Translations under genes and position numbers: made by a program
Notes under the pieces: model-generated
Database searches by the model: none
What the model was told of the DNA's origin: nothing
Seen by the model: only the letters and a program-made list of their open reading frames with translations
Source of the DNA: Pseudomonas sp. WJP1
GTDB taxonomy: Bacteria; Pseudomonadota; Gammaproteobacteria; Pseudomonadales; Pseudomonadaceae
Direction of reading: 5' to 3'
Length of the DNA stretch: 64,000 nucleotides
Assembly (NCBI RefSeq): GCF_028471945.1
Contig: NZ_CP110128.1
Span: 546,501 to 610,500 of the forward strand
In this document: piece after piece, positions 19,141-28,743 of the stretch
How the letters are laid out: the number at the start of each line of letters is the position of its first letter
How positions within the stretch are numbered: position 1 is the stretch's first letter

Positions 19141-22100
19141 GTGTCGATTCATGTCGCATTGCACCACGTCACACATTACCGCTATGACCGCGCTGTCGAG
19201 TTGGGCCCGCAGATTGTTCGCCTGCGTCCCGCCACCCACAGCCGCACGCGGATACTTTCCTATGCGCTGAAAGTCTCGCCTGAGCAGCATTTCATCAATT
19301 GGCAGCAGGACCCCCAGGGTAATTACCTGGCGCGGCTGGTGTTCCCGGAGAAAACCGACGAGCTGCGGATCGAAGTCGATCTGCTGGCGGAAATGGCGGT
19401 GTTCAATCCGTTCGACTTTTTCCTTGAGCCTTACGCCGAAAAAATCCCATTCGCTTACGCGACCGACGAACGCAAGGAGCTGGCGCCGTACCTGGAAACC
19501 TTGCCCCTGACGCCGAAGTTCAAGGCCTATCTGGACGGCATCGACCGCACGCCATTGCCGGCGGTGGATTTCCTCGTTGCGCTCAACCAGCGTCTGAGCG
19601 AAGACATCAACTACCTGATCCGCATGGAGCCGGGGGTGCAAACGCCCGAGCACACCCTGGAGCAGGCCTCCGGTTCCTGCCGCGATTCAGCGTGGTTGTT
19701 GGTACAACTGCTGCGTCACCTGGGACTGGCTGCGCGCTTCGTGTCGGGTTACCTGATTCAATTGACCGCCGACCTGAAAAGCCTCGACGGTCCTTCCGGG
19801 ACCGAAGTGGACTTCACCGACCTGCATGCCTGGTGTGAGGTGTATCTGCCCGGTGCTGGCTGGATCGGCCTGGATGCAACCTCCGGGCTGTTTGCCGGTG
19901 AAGGACACATCCCGTTGGCCTGTAGTCCCGATCCATCCTCTGCGGCACCGATCAGTGGCTTGGTGGAACCGTGCGAGTGCGAATTCAGCCATGAAATGTC
20001 GGTGGAGCGGATCTGGGAGGCGCCAAGGGTCACCAAGCCCTACACCGAAGAGCAGTGGCTGGCGATTCAGGCCCTGGGCCGGCAGATCGATGCCGACCTG
20101 CTCGAAGGCGATGTGCGCCTGACCATGGGCGGTGAGCCGACCTTTGTGTCCATCGATGATCCGGACGGTGCCGAGTGGAACACCGCGGCGCTGGGGCCGA
20201 ACAAGCGGCGGCTGTCCGCCGAACTGTTCCAGCGCATGCGCAAGCGGTATGCCCCGCAAGGCCTGGTGCATTTTGGCCAGGGCAAATGGTATCCCGGCGA
20301 ACAACTGCCGCGCTGGTCGCTCAATTGCTATTGGCGGCGCGACGGTGTGCCGATCTGGCATGACAGCGCGCTGATCGCCGACGAGCAGCAGGATTACGGC
20401 GCCAATGGCGAGCTGGCGGGGCGTTTTCTGGCGAGTGTTGCCGAGCGTTTGAACATTCCTACGCGCTTTGTATTTCCAGCCTACGAAGACAATTTCTATT
20501 ACCTCTGGCGCGAAGGTACTTTGCCGCAGAATGTCAGCGCTGAAGACTCACGACTCGAAGAGCCCCTGGAGCGTGCGCGTTTGCGCAAAGTCTTCAGTCA
20601 GGGCCTGGACAAGGTGATTGGCCAGGTCCTGCCCTTAGCGCGCACCGCCAAGGGCGATCAGTGGCAAAGCGGCCGGTGGTACCTGCGTGACGAGCACTGC
20701 CGCCTGGTGCCGGGGGACTCACCGCTGGGGTATCGCCTGCCTCTGGGTTCGCAGCCTTGGGTGAAGGCGGCGGAGTATCCGTTCATTCACCCCAAAGATC
20801 CCAATCAGGATTTCCCGGCGCTACCTGGTACAGACCAACTGCAGCGCCAGGGCGCCGCGGCGCTGGTTGAAGATCGGGCACCGAAGGTCGATGAGTCCGC
20901 TGACTGGCTGACCCGCACCGCCTTCTGCGCGGAAGCACGTGAAGGCCGGTTATACCTGTTCATGCCGCCGCTGGAGCGGGTCGAGGATTATCTGGAGTTA
21001 GTGACAGCCATCGAGGCCACGGCCCGGGAGCTCAATTGCCCGGTATTGCTGGAAGGTTACGAGCCGCCGAGCGATCCGCGCTTGAGCAACTTTCGCATCA
21101 CCCCTGATCCCGGCGTGATCGAAGTCAACGTGCAGCCATCCGCGACCTGGGACGAGTTGGTTGAGCGCACTGAATTTCTTTACGAAGAAGCGCGCCAGAC
21201 CCGACTCACCACCGAGAAATTCCTGATCGACGGCCGGCACACCGGCACCGGTGGCGGCAACCACTTCGTACTGGGGGGCGCGACACCGGCGGACTCACCG
21301 TTTCTGCGGCGTCCGGATTTGCTGCGCAGCCTGATCAGCTACTGGCATAACCATCCGTCCTTGTCCTACCTGTTTTCCGGACTGTTCATCGGCCCGACGT
21401 CCCAGGCCCCACGCGTCGACGAAGCGCGCAACGACGCCTTGTATGAACTGGAAATCGCCTTCGCCCAGATGCCTGCGCCGGGCGAAGAGTGCGCGCCGTG
21501 GCTGGTGGATCGCCTGCTGCGCAACCTGTTGATCGACGTGACCGGCAACACCCATCGCGCCGAGTTCTGCATCGACAAGCTCTATTCACCGGATGGCGCG
21601 ACCGGTCGCCTGGGTTTGCTGGAGTTGCGCGCTTTTGAAATGCCACCCCATGCGCGCATGAGCCTGGCCCAGCAGCTATTGCTGCGGGCATTGGTTGCCC
21701 GGTTCTGGCGTGAGCCTTATGCACCGCCAAAACTGGCGCGCTGGGGCACCGAACTGCATGACCGGTTCCTGTTGCCGCACTTTATCGAACAGGATTTCGC
21801 CGACGTCATCGCCGATCTCAACGACGCCGGTTATCCGGTGCGGGCGGAGTGGTTTGCGGCGCACCTGCAGTTCCGTTTTCCCAAGGTCGGCGACTACGCC
21901 GTCAAGGGCATCGCGCTGGAACTGCGCCAGGCACTTGAGCCATGGCATGTACTGGGCGAGGAGGGCGCGGTCGGTGGCACGGTGCGTTACGTCGACTCGT
22001 CCCTGGAGCGCCTGCAGGTCAAGCTCAGCGGCTTGCCGCCGCAACGCTATGTGCTGACCTGCAACGGCATGCCTGTGCCGTTGCAGCCCACTGGGCGGGT

Positions 22101-22416
22101 CGGCGAGTTCGTCGCCGGTGTGCGCTTCCGTGCCTGGCAACCGTCCAACTGCCTGCAGCCGACCATCCCGGTCCATGCACCACTGGTGTTCGACCTGCTC
22201 GACACCTGGATGGGCCGTTCGCTGGGCGGTTGCCAGTATCACGTCGCCCATCCGGGGGGGCGCAACTACGAGACGTTGCCAGTGAACGCCAATGAAGCCG
22301 AGAGCCGGCGAATGGCGCGTTTCTTCCGAATCGGACACACGCCGGGGAAACTTCCGATACCCAATATGGAAATTAACGACGAGCTGCCGATGACGCTCGA
22401 TTTGCGACGTTTCTAA
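19141..22416 (+). CDS. Transglutaminase-like / DUF2126 protein
   Basis: A 1091-residue protein with an N-terminal bacterial transglutaminase-like region and a large C-terminal DUF2126 domain. The beta-strand domain (about 1-85) precedes a papain-fold core with a likely triad Cys180 (GSCRDSAW), His229 (DLHAWCEV) and Asp245 (GLDATSG). DUF2126 follows from about residue 290. The start chosen is GTG with AGGAGG just upstream; the frame stays open for 330 bases further but without a better start. Related proteins occur beside ATP-grasp and alpha-E proteins, a context proposed in comparative genomics to make or modify peptides. No signal peptide is seen. The exact reaction is unknown. Confidence 0.9.
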   Translation: MSIHVALHHVTHYRYDRAVELGPQIVRLRPATHSRTRILSYALKVSPEQHFINWQQDPQGNYLARLVFPEKTDELRIEVDLLAEMAVFNPFDFFLEPYAEKIPFAYATDERKELAPYLETLPLTPKFKAYLDGIDRTPLPAVDFLVALNQRLSEDINYLIRMEPGVQTPEHTLEQASGSCRDSAWLLVQLLRHLGLAARFVSGYLIQLTADLKSLDGPSGTEVDFTDLHAWCEVYLPGAGWIGLDATSGLFAGEGHIPLACSPDPSSAAPISGLVEPCECEFSHEMSVERIWEAPRVTKPYTEEQWLAIQALGRQIDADLLEGDVRLTMGGEPTFVSIDDPDGAEWNTAALGPNKRRLSAELFQRMRKRYAPQGLVHFGQGKWYPGEQLPRWSLNCYWRRDGVPIWHDSALIADEQQDYGANGELAGRFLASVAERLNIPTRFVFPAYEDNFYYLWREGTLPQNVSAEDSRLEEPLERARLRKVFSQGLDKVIGQVLPLARTAKGDQWQSGRWYLRDEHCRLVPGDSPLGYRLPLGSQPWVKAAEYPFIHPKDPNQDFPALPGTDQLQRQGAAALVEDRAPKVDESADWLTRTAFCAEAREGRLYLFMPPLERVEDYLELVTAIEATARELNCPVLLEGYEPPSDPRLSNFRITPDPGVIEVNVQPSATWDELVERTEFLYEEARQTRLTTEKFLIDGRHTGTGGGNHFVLGGATPADSPFLRRPDLLRSLISYWHNHPSLSYLFSGLFIGPTSQAPRVDEARNDALYELEIAFAQMPAPGEECAPWLVDRLLRNLLIDVTGNTHRAEFCIDKLYSPDGATGRLGLLELRAFEMPPHARMSLAQQLLLRALVARFWREPYAPPKLARWGTELHDRFLLPHFIEQDFADVIADLNDAGYPVRAEWFAAHLQFRFPKVGDYAVKGIALELRQALEPWHVLGEEGAVGGTVRYVDSSLERLQVKLSGLPPQRYVLTCNGMPVPLQPTGRVGEFVAGVRFRAWQPSNCLQPTIPVHAPLVFDLLDTWMGRSLGGCQYHVAHPGGRNYETLPVNANEAESRRMARFFRIGHTPGKLPIPNMEINDELPMTLDLRRF

Positions 22417-22504
22417 TTCGTACGCGACGCCCGGATTTTTCGTCTATCCGGGCGTCATGAGCGTGCGTTAGTCTGACCGATCATTGCTGTCTGCCGAGCT
22501 TTCC

Positions 22505-24991
22505 ATGCCTGACCTGCTAGACCGCTACCCGCTGACGGCGGGCACCTATCACGAATTGCTCGACGACAGCGGTGCCATACGGCCGCACTGGCGTCGGCTG
22601 TTCGACCAGTTGCAGCGCAGCACACCCGCTCAATTGGTGCAGCGTCAGGCGCTACTGACCCGGCAGATCCAGGAAAACGGTGTCACCTATAACGTCTACG
22701 CCGATCCCAAGGGCGCCGATCGGCCGTGGGAGCTGGACTTGCTGCCCCATGTGATTGCCGCCGACGAGTGGGAGCAATTGTCCGCCGGCATCGCCCAGCG
22801 TGCACGTTTGCTCAATGCCGTACTGGCCGATCTCTATGGCCCGCAACGCTTGATCGCCGAAGGTCTGCTGCCGGCGGAGCTGGTATTTGGCCACAACAAT
22901 TTCCTCTGGCCCTGTCAGGGCATCAAGCCGCCTGACGGAGCCTTTTTGCATCTGTACGCCGTGGATCTGGCGCGCACGCCCGATGGCCGCTGGTGGGTAA
23001 CGGCCGATCGCACTCAGGCGCCGTCCGGCGCTGGCTATGCCCTGGAAAACCGCACCATCGTGTCCCGGGCCTTTCCCGAGTTGTACCGTGATTTGAAGGT
23101 GCAGCACCTGGCGGGATTCTTCCGCACCCTCCAGGAGACACTGGCCCGTCAGGCGCCAAGTGATGAAGAGGCACCGCTGGTGGTCCTGCTGACGCCGGGG
23201 CGTTTCAACGAAAGCTATTTCGAGCACCTGTACCTGGCCCGCCAGCTTGGCTACCCGTTGGTGGAAGGTGGCGACCTCACGGTGCGCGATGCCACGGTCT
23301 ACCTGAAGACCCTGAGTGGTCTGCGTCGGGTCCACGCGATCATGCGCCGGCTCGACGACGACTTCTGCGACCCACTGGAATTGCGCACTGACTCGGCCTT
23401 GGGCGTACCGGGCCTGCTTGAAGCCGTGCGCCAGGGTCGGGTGCTGGTGGCCAACGCCCTCGGCAGCGGTGTGCTGGAGTCGCCGGGCTTGCTGGGCTTC
23501 CTGCCGAAGATCAACCAGTTCCTGTTTGGCGAAGAACTGATCCTGCCGTCCATTGCCACCTGGTGGTGCGGTGAGGCCCCGGTGCTGGCCCAGGCCCTGG
23601 AAAAACTGCCGGAGCTGCTGATCAAACCGGCATTTCCGTCCCAGAGTTTCGCCCCGCTATTCGGTCGAGATTTGAGTGAAAAACAGCGCCAGGAGCTCGC
23701 CGAGCGCATGCAGGCACGACCCTATGCTTACGTTGCGCAAGAACTCGCGCAGTTGTCTCAGGCGCCGATATGGCAGGCCGAGGACGGTCAATTGCAACCG
23801 CGGGCTATCGGCATGCGCGTGTATGCGGTGGCCAGTCGCGACGGTTATCGGGTGTTGCCCGGTGGCTTGACCCGTGTGGCCGCGCAAGCGGACGCCGAGG
23901 TGGTATCGATGCAGCGCGGCGGCGCCAGCAAGGACACCTGGGTGCTGGGCGAACGTTCACCGAGCGGCGAACAGTGGAAAGCCCAGCGCAATATCGGCGT
24001 GCATGACTTGGTGCGTCGCGATCCTTACCTGCCGTCGCGGGTGGTGGAAAACCTGTTCTGGTTCGGCCGTTACTGCGAGCGCTGCGATGACAGCGCCCGA
24101 TTGCTGCGAATCATGTTGGCGCGTTATGTCGATGGCGATGATCCGCAGGCCTTGGAGGCGGCGGTGGATCTTGGCGAACGGCTGATGCTGTTGCCCGATG
24201 AAGGCGAACTGCCGGAGCGATTGCTGGCGGCGATACTCGGCGATGACTGGCCGTTCAGCCTGCGTTCCAACCTGCAACGTTTGCAATGGGCGGCCTCGCA
24301 GGTGCGTGGCAAGCTGTCGCGGGAGAACTGGCAGGCGCTGGTGGAGCTGCAACGCGAAGCGATGGAACTCGAGACCGAAGAACCGGACTTCGGCGAGTTG
24401 CTCGACTTCCTCAACCGGCTGGTGATGTCCCTGGCGGCGCTGTCCGGTTTTGCCCTGGACGACATGACCCGGGACGAAGGCTGGCGCTTCCTGATGATCG
24501 GCCGGCGGCTCGAACGCCTGCAGTTTCTCAGCGGCAGCCTGGCGGCGTTCCTGCGTGGCGCCGGGGCTTTCGATCAGGCGGGACTGGAATGGTTGCTAGA
24601 GCTGGGCAACAGCAGTATCACCTATCGTTCGCGGTACCTGGCGGTGGCGCAATTGATCCCGGTGCTTGACCTGTTGTTGCTCGATGAGCAGAACCCACAC
24701 GCGGTGCTGTTTCAGTTGAAACTGGTGACCCGCACGCTCAAACGCCTGTGCGACGACTTCGGTGTCCCTCGCGAAGCGGGCCTGCCACAGTTGGTGGAGC
24801 GTCTGGCGCGCTTCGATCTGGGCTGCCTGGAAAACCCGTTGTTTGGCGCCGCCAGCGTGCGTGCTGCCATCGAAGGGTTGGCCGATCTGCTGCAAGAAAT
24901 TGCCGATGCCAGCGGGCAGGTGTCGGATCGCCTGGCCTTGCGGCACTTCGCCCACGTCGATGATGTAAGCCAGCGCACGGTGTCCGTCTGA
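22505..24991 (+). CDS. Circularly permuted ATP-grasp / alpha-E domain fusion
   Basis: An 828-residue fusion. The N-terminal part (to about 495) matches the circularly permuted type 2 ATP-grasp family (DUF404/DUF407), expected to form amide bonds at the cost of ATP. The C-terminal part, from GVHDLVRRDPYLPSRVVENL, is the helical alpha-E domain (DUF403; ENLFWFGRYCERCDD). In many bacteria these are two separate genes. An upstream in-frame TTG at 22484 is possible, but the ATG at 22505 gives the natural start MPDLLDRYPLTAGTYHELL. It is the second gene of the operon; its stop overlaps the next start (TGATG). Confidence 0.9.
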   Translation: MPDLLDRYPLTAGTYHELLDDSGAIRPHWRRLFDQLQRSTPAQLVQRQALLTRQIQENGVTYNVYADPKGADRPWELDLLPHVIAADEWEQLSAGIAQRARLLNAVLADLYGPQRLIAEGLLPAELVFGHNNFLWPCQGIKPPDGAFLHLYAVDLARTPDGRWWVTADRTQAPSGAGYALENRTIVSRAFPELYRDLKVQHLAGFFRTLQETLARQAPSDEEAPLVVLLTPGRFNESYFEHLYLARQLGYPLVEGGDLTVRDATVYLKTLSGLRRVHAIMRRLDDDFCDPLELRTDSALGVPGLLEAVRQGRVLVANALGSGVLESPGLLGFLPKINQFLFGEELILPSIATWWCGEAPVLAQALEKLPELLIKPAFPSQSFAPLFGRDLSEKQRQELAERMQARPYAYVAQELAQLSQAPIWQAEDGQLQPRAIGMRVYAVASRDGYRVLPGGLTRVAAQADAEVVSMQRGGASKDTWVLGERSPSGEQWKAQRNIGVHDLVRRDPYLPSRVVENLFWFGRYCERCDDSARLLRIMLARYVDGDDPQALEAAVDLGERLMLLPDEGELPERLLAAILGDDWPFSLRSNLQRLQWAASQVRGKLSRENWQALVELQREAMELETEEPDFGELLDFLNRLVMSLAALSGFALDDMTRDEGWRFLMIGRRLERLQFLSGSLAAFLRGAGAFDQAGLEWLLELGNSSITYRSRYLAVAQLIPVLDLLLLDEQNPHAVLFQLKLVTRTLKRLCDDFGVPREAGLPQLVERLARFDLGCLENPLFGAASVRAAIEGLADLLQEIADASGQVSDRLALRHFAHVDDVSQRTVSV

Positions 24992-25881
24992 TGAGTGCTC
25001 ATTACCAGATTTTCCACGATACCCATTATCACTATGACAGTCCGGTGTCCCTGGCCCAGCAACTGGCGCATTTGTGGCCCAGGCCTTGTGCGTGGCAGCG
25101 CTGCTCCGACCAGCAATTGCAGATCAGTCCGGACCCGACTTCACGCCGCGATGAGCTGGATGTGTTCGGCAACCCGTTGACCCGGCTGGCGTTCGAGCGT
25201 CCCCATGATGAACTGCTGGTCAATGCCAGCCTGACGATCGAGGTGCTGCCCCGGCCCTTGGTTGATTTCAATCGATCCCCAGCGTGGGAAGACACCCGCA
25301 ACGCGCTGACGTACAGCAGCCAGCCGCTTTCGCCACAATTGCTCGAAGCCTGCCGTTACCGGTTCGAATCACCTTATGTGCATCTCAAGCGCAATTTCGT
25401 CGAGTTTTCCGAGAGCTGCTTTCCGGCGGGGCGGCCGCTGTTGCTCGGGGTGCAGGCCTTGATGGAGAAAATCTTCAGCGAATTCACCTTCGATGCCGAG
25501 GCGACGCAGGTCGCTACCCCCCTGGTGGAAGTGCTGGAACGCCGGCGCGGGGTTTGCCAGGACTTCGCCCACCTGATGCTCGCTTGCATACGCTCCCGTG
25601 GATTGGCCGCGCGCTACATCAGCGGCTACCTGTTGACCCAGCCACCGCCAGGTCAACCGCGATTGATTGGCGCCGATGCGTCCCATGCCTGGGTCTCGGT
25701 GTTTTGTCCGGTGTCGGGCTGGGTGGATTTCGATCCGACCAATAATGTGCAACCGGCGCTGGAGCACATCACCCTGGCCTGGGGCCGGGATTTCTCCGAT
25801 GTGTCGCCGTTGCGGGGAGTCATTCTGGGGGGAGGCAATCATGATCCGGAAGTTCGGGTCACAGTGATGCCATTGGACTAA
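24991..25881 (+). CDS. Transglutaminase-like protein, small form
   Basis: A 296-residue transglutaminase-family protein: N-terminal beta domain (YQIFHDTHYHYDSPV) and a papain-fold core with Cys189 (GVCQDFAH), His232 (DASHAWVS) and Asp248 (VDFDPTNN). It has the same fold as the front of the 1091-residue protein two genes upstream, but no DUF2126. Coupled to the ATP-grasp/alpha-E gene by a one-base overlap, it is the last gene of the operon. Whether it acts as a hydrolase or an acyl transferase cannot be told from the sequence. Confidence 0.92.
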   Translation: MSAHYQIFHDTHYHYDSPVSLAQQLAHLWPRPCAWQRCSDQQLQISPDPTSRRDELDVFGNPLTRLAFERPHDELLVNASLTIEVLPRPLVDFNRSPAWEDTRNALTYSSQPLSPQLLEACRYRFESPYVHLKRNFVEFSESCFPAGRPLLLGVQALMEKIFSEFTFDAEATQVATPLVEVLERRRGVCQDFAHLMLACIRSRGLAARYISGYLLTQPPPGQPRLIGADASHAWVSVFCPVSGWVDFDPTNNVQPALEHITLAWGRDFSDVSPLRGVILGGGNHDPEVRVTVMPLD

Positions 25882-25892
25882 ACCAAGCCCCC

Positions 25893-25984
25893 CTGTGGGA
25901 GCGAGCCTGCTCGCGATAGCGCCGGCACATCCAGAAGTTCTGTTACAGGCATATCGCTTTCGCGAGCAGGCTCGCTCCCACAGG
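25893..25984. repeat. REP doublet 5 (inverted order)
   Basis: CTGTGGGAGCGAGCCTGCTC on the left, GAGCAGGCTCGCTCCCACAG on the right. It lies between convergent genes. It has the same arm order as doublets 2 and 8, but a different spacer. Confidence 0.9.
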
Positions 25985-26095
25985 GGGATGCGGTGTTTGG
26001 GAGTCATTCGATTGGCCTGTGAGGGCTGGCAGCATCGCTGCCAACCCCGGACACAGATCCATGGGCCCGATCAGATCATCCGGCCCGGAGGGGAC

Positions 26096-26275
26096 TCAGG
26101 CGTCGGGTGCCTGATCTTTCGGTGCATCTACATCGTCATCTGTTGCGACTTCAGCGTCAGGGTTCAGTGCCGCTTCGTCAGCCATTGCTTTCTTGCGCTG
26201 AAGCTTTTCCTCTTTCTTCTGTTCCTTGGCCAGGTCTCTCTGACGTTTGGCGAAGGAGTAATTGGGTTTGGCCAT
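26096..26275 (-). CDS. Small charged protein, unknown function
   Basis: A 59-residue protein, MAKPNYSFAKRQRDLAKEQK and onward. The first half is a Lys/Arg/Glu-rich helix and the tail is acidic (DDDVDAPKDQAPDA). Similar short proteins are widespread in pseudomonads without a known role. The chosen ATG has AGAGGA upstream; the open frame extends 105 bases further 5' but that part lacks a ribosome site. It is downstream of, and in line with, the LOG-family gene, with a 70-base gap. Confidence 0.75.
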   Translation of the reverse strand: MAKPNYSFAKRQRDLAKEQKKEEKLQRKKAMADEAALNPDAEVATDDDVDAPKDQAPDA

Positions 26276-26345
26276 GGGCGATCCTCTGGGGTCGAAGGTG
26301 AGGTTTGAGCGGCGCGTATTCTGCCCTGTATCGATGCCTAAGTCG

Positions 26346-26933
26346 TTAGTCGGGTTTTTGCTCGACCCATTTGGGCGCAACGGTCGGCTGCCAGCGATCG
26401 AGGGCGTCGAGCAGCGTCTGCGGCGATTCGCTCACCTGCAGCATGTCACGGTGTACCGCGCGAACGAAGCCTTCGCCGACGATATGATCGAGAAAACCGG
26501 TGAGTTTGCTGTAGAAACCATTCACTTCCAGCAAACCCAACGGTTTGCCGTGGTAGCCCAACTGGCCCCAGGTCCAGACTTCGAACAACTCTTCCAGGGT
26601 GCCCAGGCCGCCGGGCAAAGCGATGAAAGCATCGCTGAGCTCGGCCATCCGAGCCTTGCGCGCATGCATGCCGTCGACCACTTCCAGGCGGGTCAGGCCG
26701 CTGTGGCCGATTTCCTTGTCCTTGAGGCTCTGCGGGATGATCCCGATCACTTCACCGCCGGCCGCCAATGCCGCGTCGGCAACGATGCCCATCAGCCCCA
26801 CGGCTCCACCGCCGTAGACCAGGGTCAGCTTGCGCTCGGCCAAGGCCTGGCCAAGGGCCACGGCTGCTTCACGATAAGCAGGGTTGGTGCCAGTGCTGGC
26901 GCCGCAGAATACACAAACGGATGTTAAAGACAT
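26346..26933 (-). CDS. LOG-family nucleotide phosphoribohydrolase
   Basis: A 195-residue LOG (Lonely guy) family protein with a Rossmann-like fold and the signature PGGLGTLEE at residues 107-115. It also has [13 protein letters not shown] at the N-terminus and [10 protein letters not shown]. Family members release the base from nucleoside 5'-monophosphates; plant homologues activate cytokinins. Bacterial members are often annotated as lysine decarboxylase, which is incorrect for this length and motif. It lies next to azurin and nadE-pncB, as in P. aeruginosa. Confidence 0.92.
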   Translation of the reverse strand: MSLTSVCVFCGASTGTNPAYREAAVALGQALAERKLTLVYGGGAVGLMGIVADAALAAGGEVIGIIPQSLKDKEIGHSGLTRLEVVDGMHARKARMAELSDAFIALPGGLGTLEELFEVWTWGQLGYHGKPLGLLEVNGFYSKLTGFLDHIVGEGFVRAVHRDMLQVSESPQTLLDALDRWQPTVAPKWVEQKPD

Positions 26934-26993
26934 GCCTTGCTCCAGGGTCGATCAGGGCCACAGGGTAAAGGCAGGCGCGTTGCGCTCCAAGGG

Positions 26994-27083
26994 CTAAACT
27001 TCGCGCTTGGGCGTTTCGCAGGTTCCGCTGGCACCGCAGGCATAGGCGGCGAGCAAGCTGCACAATAGGGTATTGATCGACAT
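26994..27083 (-). CDS. Possible 29-residue small protein
   Basis: The minus strand encodes MSINTLLCSLLAAYACGASG then TCETPKREV and a stop. GGAGCG lies about six bases before the ATG. The hydrophobic start with Cys8, Cys16 and Cys22 could be a tiny membrane or lipoprotein-like peptide. It is upstream of, and in line with, the LOG gene (60 bases). Conservation in other pseudomonads would be needed to accept it. The rest of 26934-27277 holds only the azurin promoter region. Confidence 0.35.
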   Translation of the reverse strand: MSINTLLCSLLAAYACGASGTCETPKREV

Positions 27084-27177
27084 GACAGACGCTCCGAAAA
27101 ATGAGGACAGTCTGATGATAGGGCCGAGGCAGACACCTGGCTGGTAGATTGTCTTGATCGGTCCCATAGCCCGAAAG

Positions 27178-27187
27178 TTGTATACAA
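27178..27187 (+). promoter_or_regulatory. Palindrome TTGTATACAA upstream of azurin
   Basis: A perfect 10-base palindrome 91 bases before the azurin ATG. Such sites are typical of GntR/FCD-type operators. No clear Anr/FNR box (TTGAT-N4-ATCAA) was seen nearby. The assignment is speculative. Confidence 0.3.
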
Positions 27188-27277
27188 TTTTTGCTTCAGG
27201 TCATAGGAACTTGCGAAGTTTTCAGGCAGTCTTCTGTTCATTCGCATTTCTCATTCACCCTGCCTTGGAGATTCACC

Positions 27278-27724
27278 ATGTTTGCCAAACTTGTTGCGGT
27301 ATCCCTGTTGACACTGGCCAGCAGCCAATTGATGGCTGCCGAGTGCAAAGTCACCGTTGACTCCACTGACCAGATGTCTTTCGACACGAAGGCCATTGAA
27401 ATCGACAAGAGCTGCAAGACTTTTACCGTGGAATTGAAGCACTCCGGCAGCCTGCCGAAAAACGTCATGGGCCATAACCTGGTCATCAGTAAAGAAGCCG
27501 ACATGCAGCCGATCGCGACCGACGGTCTGAGCGCCGGCATCGACAAGAACTACCTGAAAGAAGGCGACGCACGCATCATCGCCCACACCAAGATCATCGG
27601 CGCCAAGGAGACCGACTCGGTGACCTTCGACGTGTCCAAGCTCGATGCCAATGAAAAGTACGGCTTCTTCTGCTCGTTCCCGGGCCATATTTCGATGATG
27701 AAAGGCACGGTTACTCTGAAATAA
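27278..27724 (+). CDS. azu: Azurin
   Basis: Azurin is a periplasmic type I blue-copper electron carrier. The 148-residue precursor has a 20-residue signal peptide ending QLMA-AEC, leaving the usual 128 residues. The copper ligands are Gly45 and His46 (MGHNL), Cys112, His117 and Met121 ([10 protein letters not shown]) in mature numbering, and the Cys3-Cys26 disulfide pair is present. TTGGAG lies upstream of the ATG. It is flanked 3' by a REP doublet and a bidirectional terminator shared with nadE. Confidence 0.98.
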   Translation: MFAKLVAVSLLTLASSQLMAAECKVTVDSTDQMSFDTKAIEIDKSCKTFTVELKHSGSLPKNVMGHNLVISKEADMQPIATDGLSAGIDKNYLKEGDARIIAHTKIIGAKETDSVTFDVSKLDANEKYGFFCSFPGHISMMKGTVTLK

Positions 27725-27745
27725 ACCGAAGCACCGCGTTATCGT

Positions 27746-27817
27746 TCTTCGCGGGCAAGCCACGCTCCTACAAGTACAACGCTGTACTCGTAGGAGCGAG
27801 GCTTGCCCGCGAAGGGG
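27746..27817. repeat. REP doublet 6
   Basis: TTCGCGGGCAAGCCACGCTC and its mirror GAGCGAGGCTTGCCCGCGAA flank a short spacer between convergent azu and nadE. Confidence 0.9.
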
Positions 27818-27847
27818 CCATCAGCATCAACAAATGCCTTGGCCAAA

Positions 27848-27888
27848 GAAAAAGCCCGCTGAAGCTCAACGCTCCAGCGGGCTTTTTC
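27848..27888. terminator. Bidirectional terminator between azu and nadE
   Basis: GAAAAAGCCCGCTG and CAGCGGGCTTTTTC form a 14-bp stem, with A and T runs serving both strands. Confidence 0.9.
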
Positions 27889-27901
27889 ATTCATTCACCC
27901 A

Positions 27902-28729
27902 TCAAGGCGCAAACGGCATCACCCGCTTGTGATGCGTCTTGTTGTACGTATTCACGATGATCTGGAACGCCTCTTCGCGCACCGGTTCGCCGTGCAGGAA
28001 GGCGTCGATCTCGGCGTACGTCACGCCATGGGACGCTTCGTCCGGTTTGCCCGGTGACAGGTCCTCAAGGTCGGCAGTCGGGATTTTTTCCACCAGCGAT
28101 TCCGGTGCGCCGAAGCTGCGGGCGATGGCACGGACCTGGTTTTTCACCAGGCCACTGAGCGGTGCCAGGTCGCAGGCGCCGTCACCGAACTTGGTGAAGA
28201 AGCCCATCACCGCTTCCGCCGCATGATCGGTGCCGATCACCAGGCCATGGGCCGCGCCGGCGATGGTGTACTGGGCGACCATGCGCATGCGCGCCTTGGT
28301 GTTGCCGAGCACGAAATCCACCGACACCGCATGCTTGCCTTCGAACGCCGCGACTTCGTTGGCCAGGGCCTTGACCGCCGGGCCGATATTCACCGTGTGG
28401 CGCTCGTCCGGTTTGATGAAGTCCACCGAGGCCTGGGCGTCATGTTCATCGAACTGGGTTTCGTACGGCAGCCGTACGGCGATGAATTTGTAGGTGGCAT
28501 CACCGCTGCGCTGGCGCAGCTCACGGACCGCACGCTGGGCCAGCAGGCCGGCGGTCAGGGAGTCGACACCACCACTGATGCCCAGCACCAGGGTCTTGAG
28601 CCCGGAATTGACCAGGCAATCCTGGATGAAGGTAATCCGCCGGGCGACTTCGGCTTCGAGGGCAGCTTCGTCGGCGAACGGCGGTTGGACCTTGAGCTGT
28701 TCAGCAATCTCACGCTGTACGGCTTGCAT
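27902..28729 (-). CDS. nadE: NH3-dependent NAD+ synthetase
   Basis: NadE amidates nicotinate adenine dinucleotide to NAD+ using ATP and ammonia. The 275-residue protein has the ATP-binding P-loop SGGVDS at residues 52-57 and ends in [12 protein letters not shown]. It also carries the nicotinate-dinucleotide-binding section [19 protein letters not shown]. No glutaminase domain is present, so it is the ammonia-dependent form. It lies 14 bases after pncB in the same direction, forming a salvage operon. Confidence 0.96.
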   Translation of the reverse strand: MQAVQREIAEQLKVQPPFADEAALEAEVARRITFIQDCLVNSGLKTLVLGISGGVDSLTAGLLAQRAVRELRQRSGDATYKFIAVRLPYETQFDEHDAQASVDFIKPDERHTVNIGPAVKALANEVAAFEGKHAVSVDFVLGNTKARMRMVAQYTIAGAAHGLVIGTDHAAEAVMGFFTKFGDGACDLAPLSGLVKNQVRAIARSFGAPESLVEKIPTADLEDLSPGKPDEASHGVTYAEIDAFLHGEPVREEAFQIIVNTYNKTHHKRVMPFAP

Positions 28730-28743
28730 GAATTCACTCCTTG

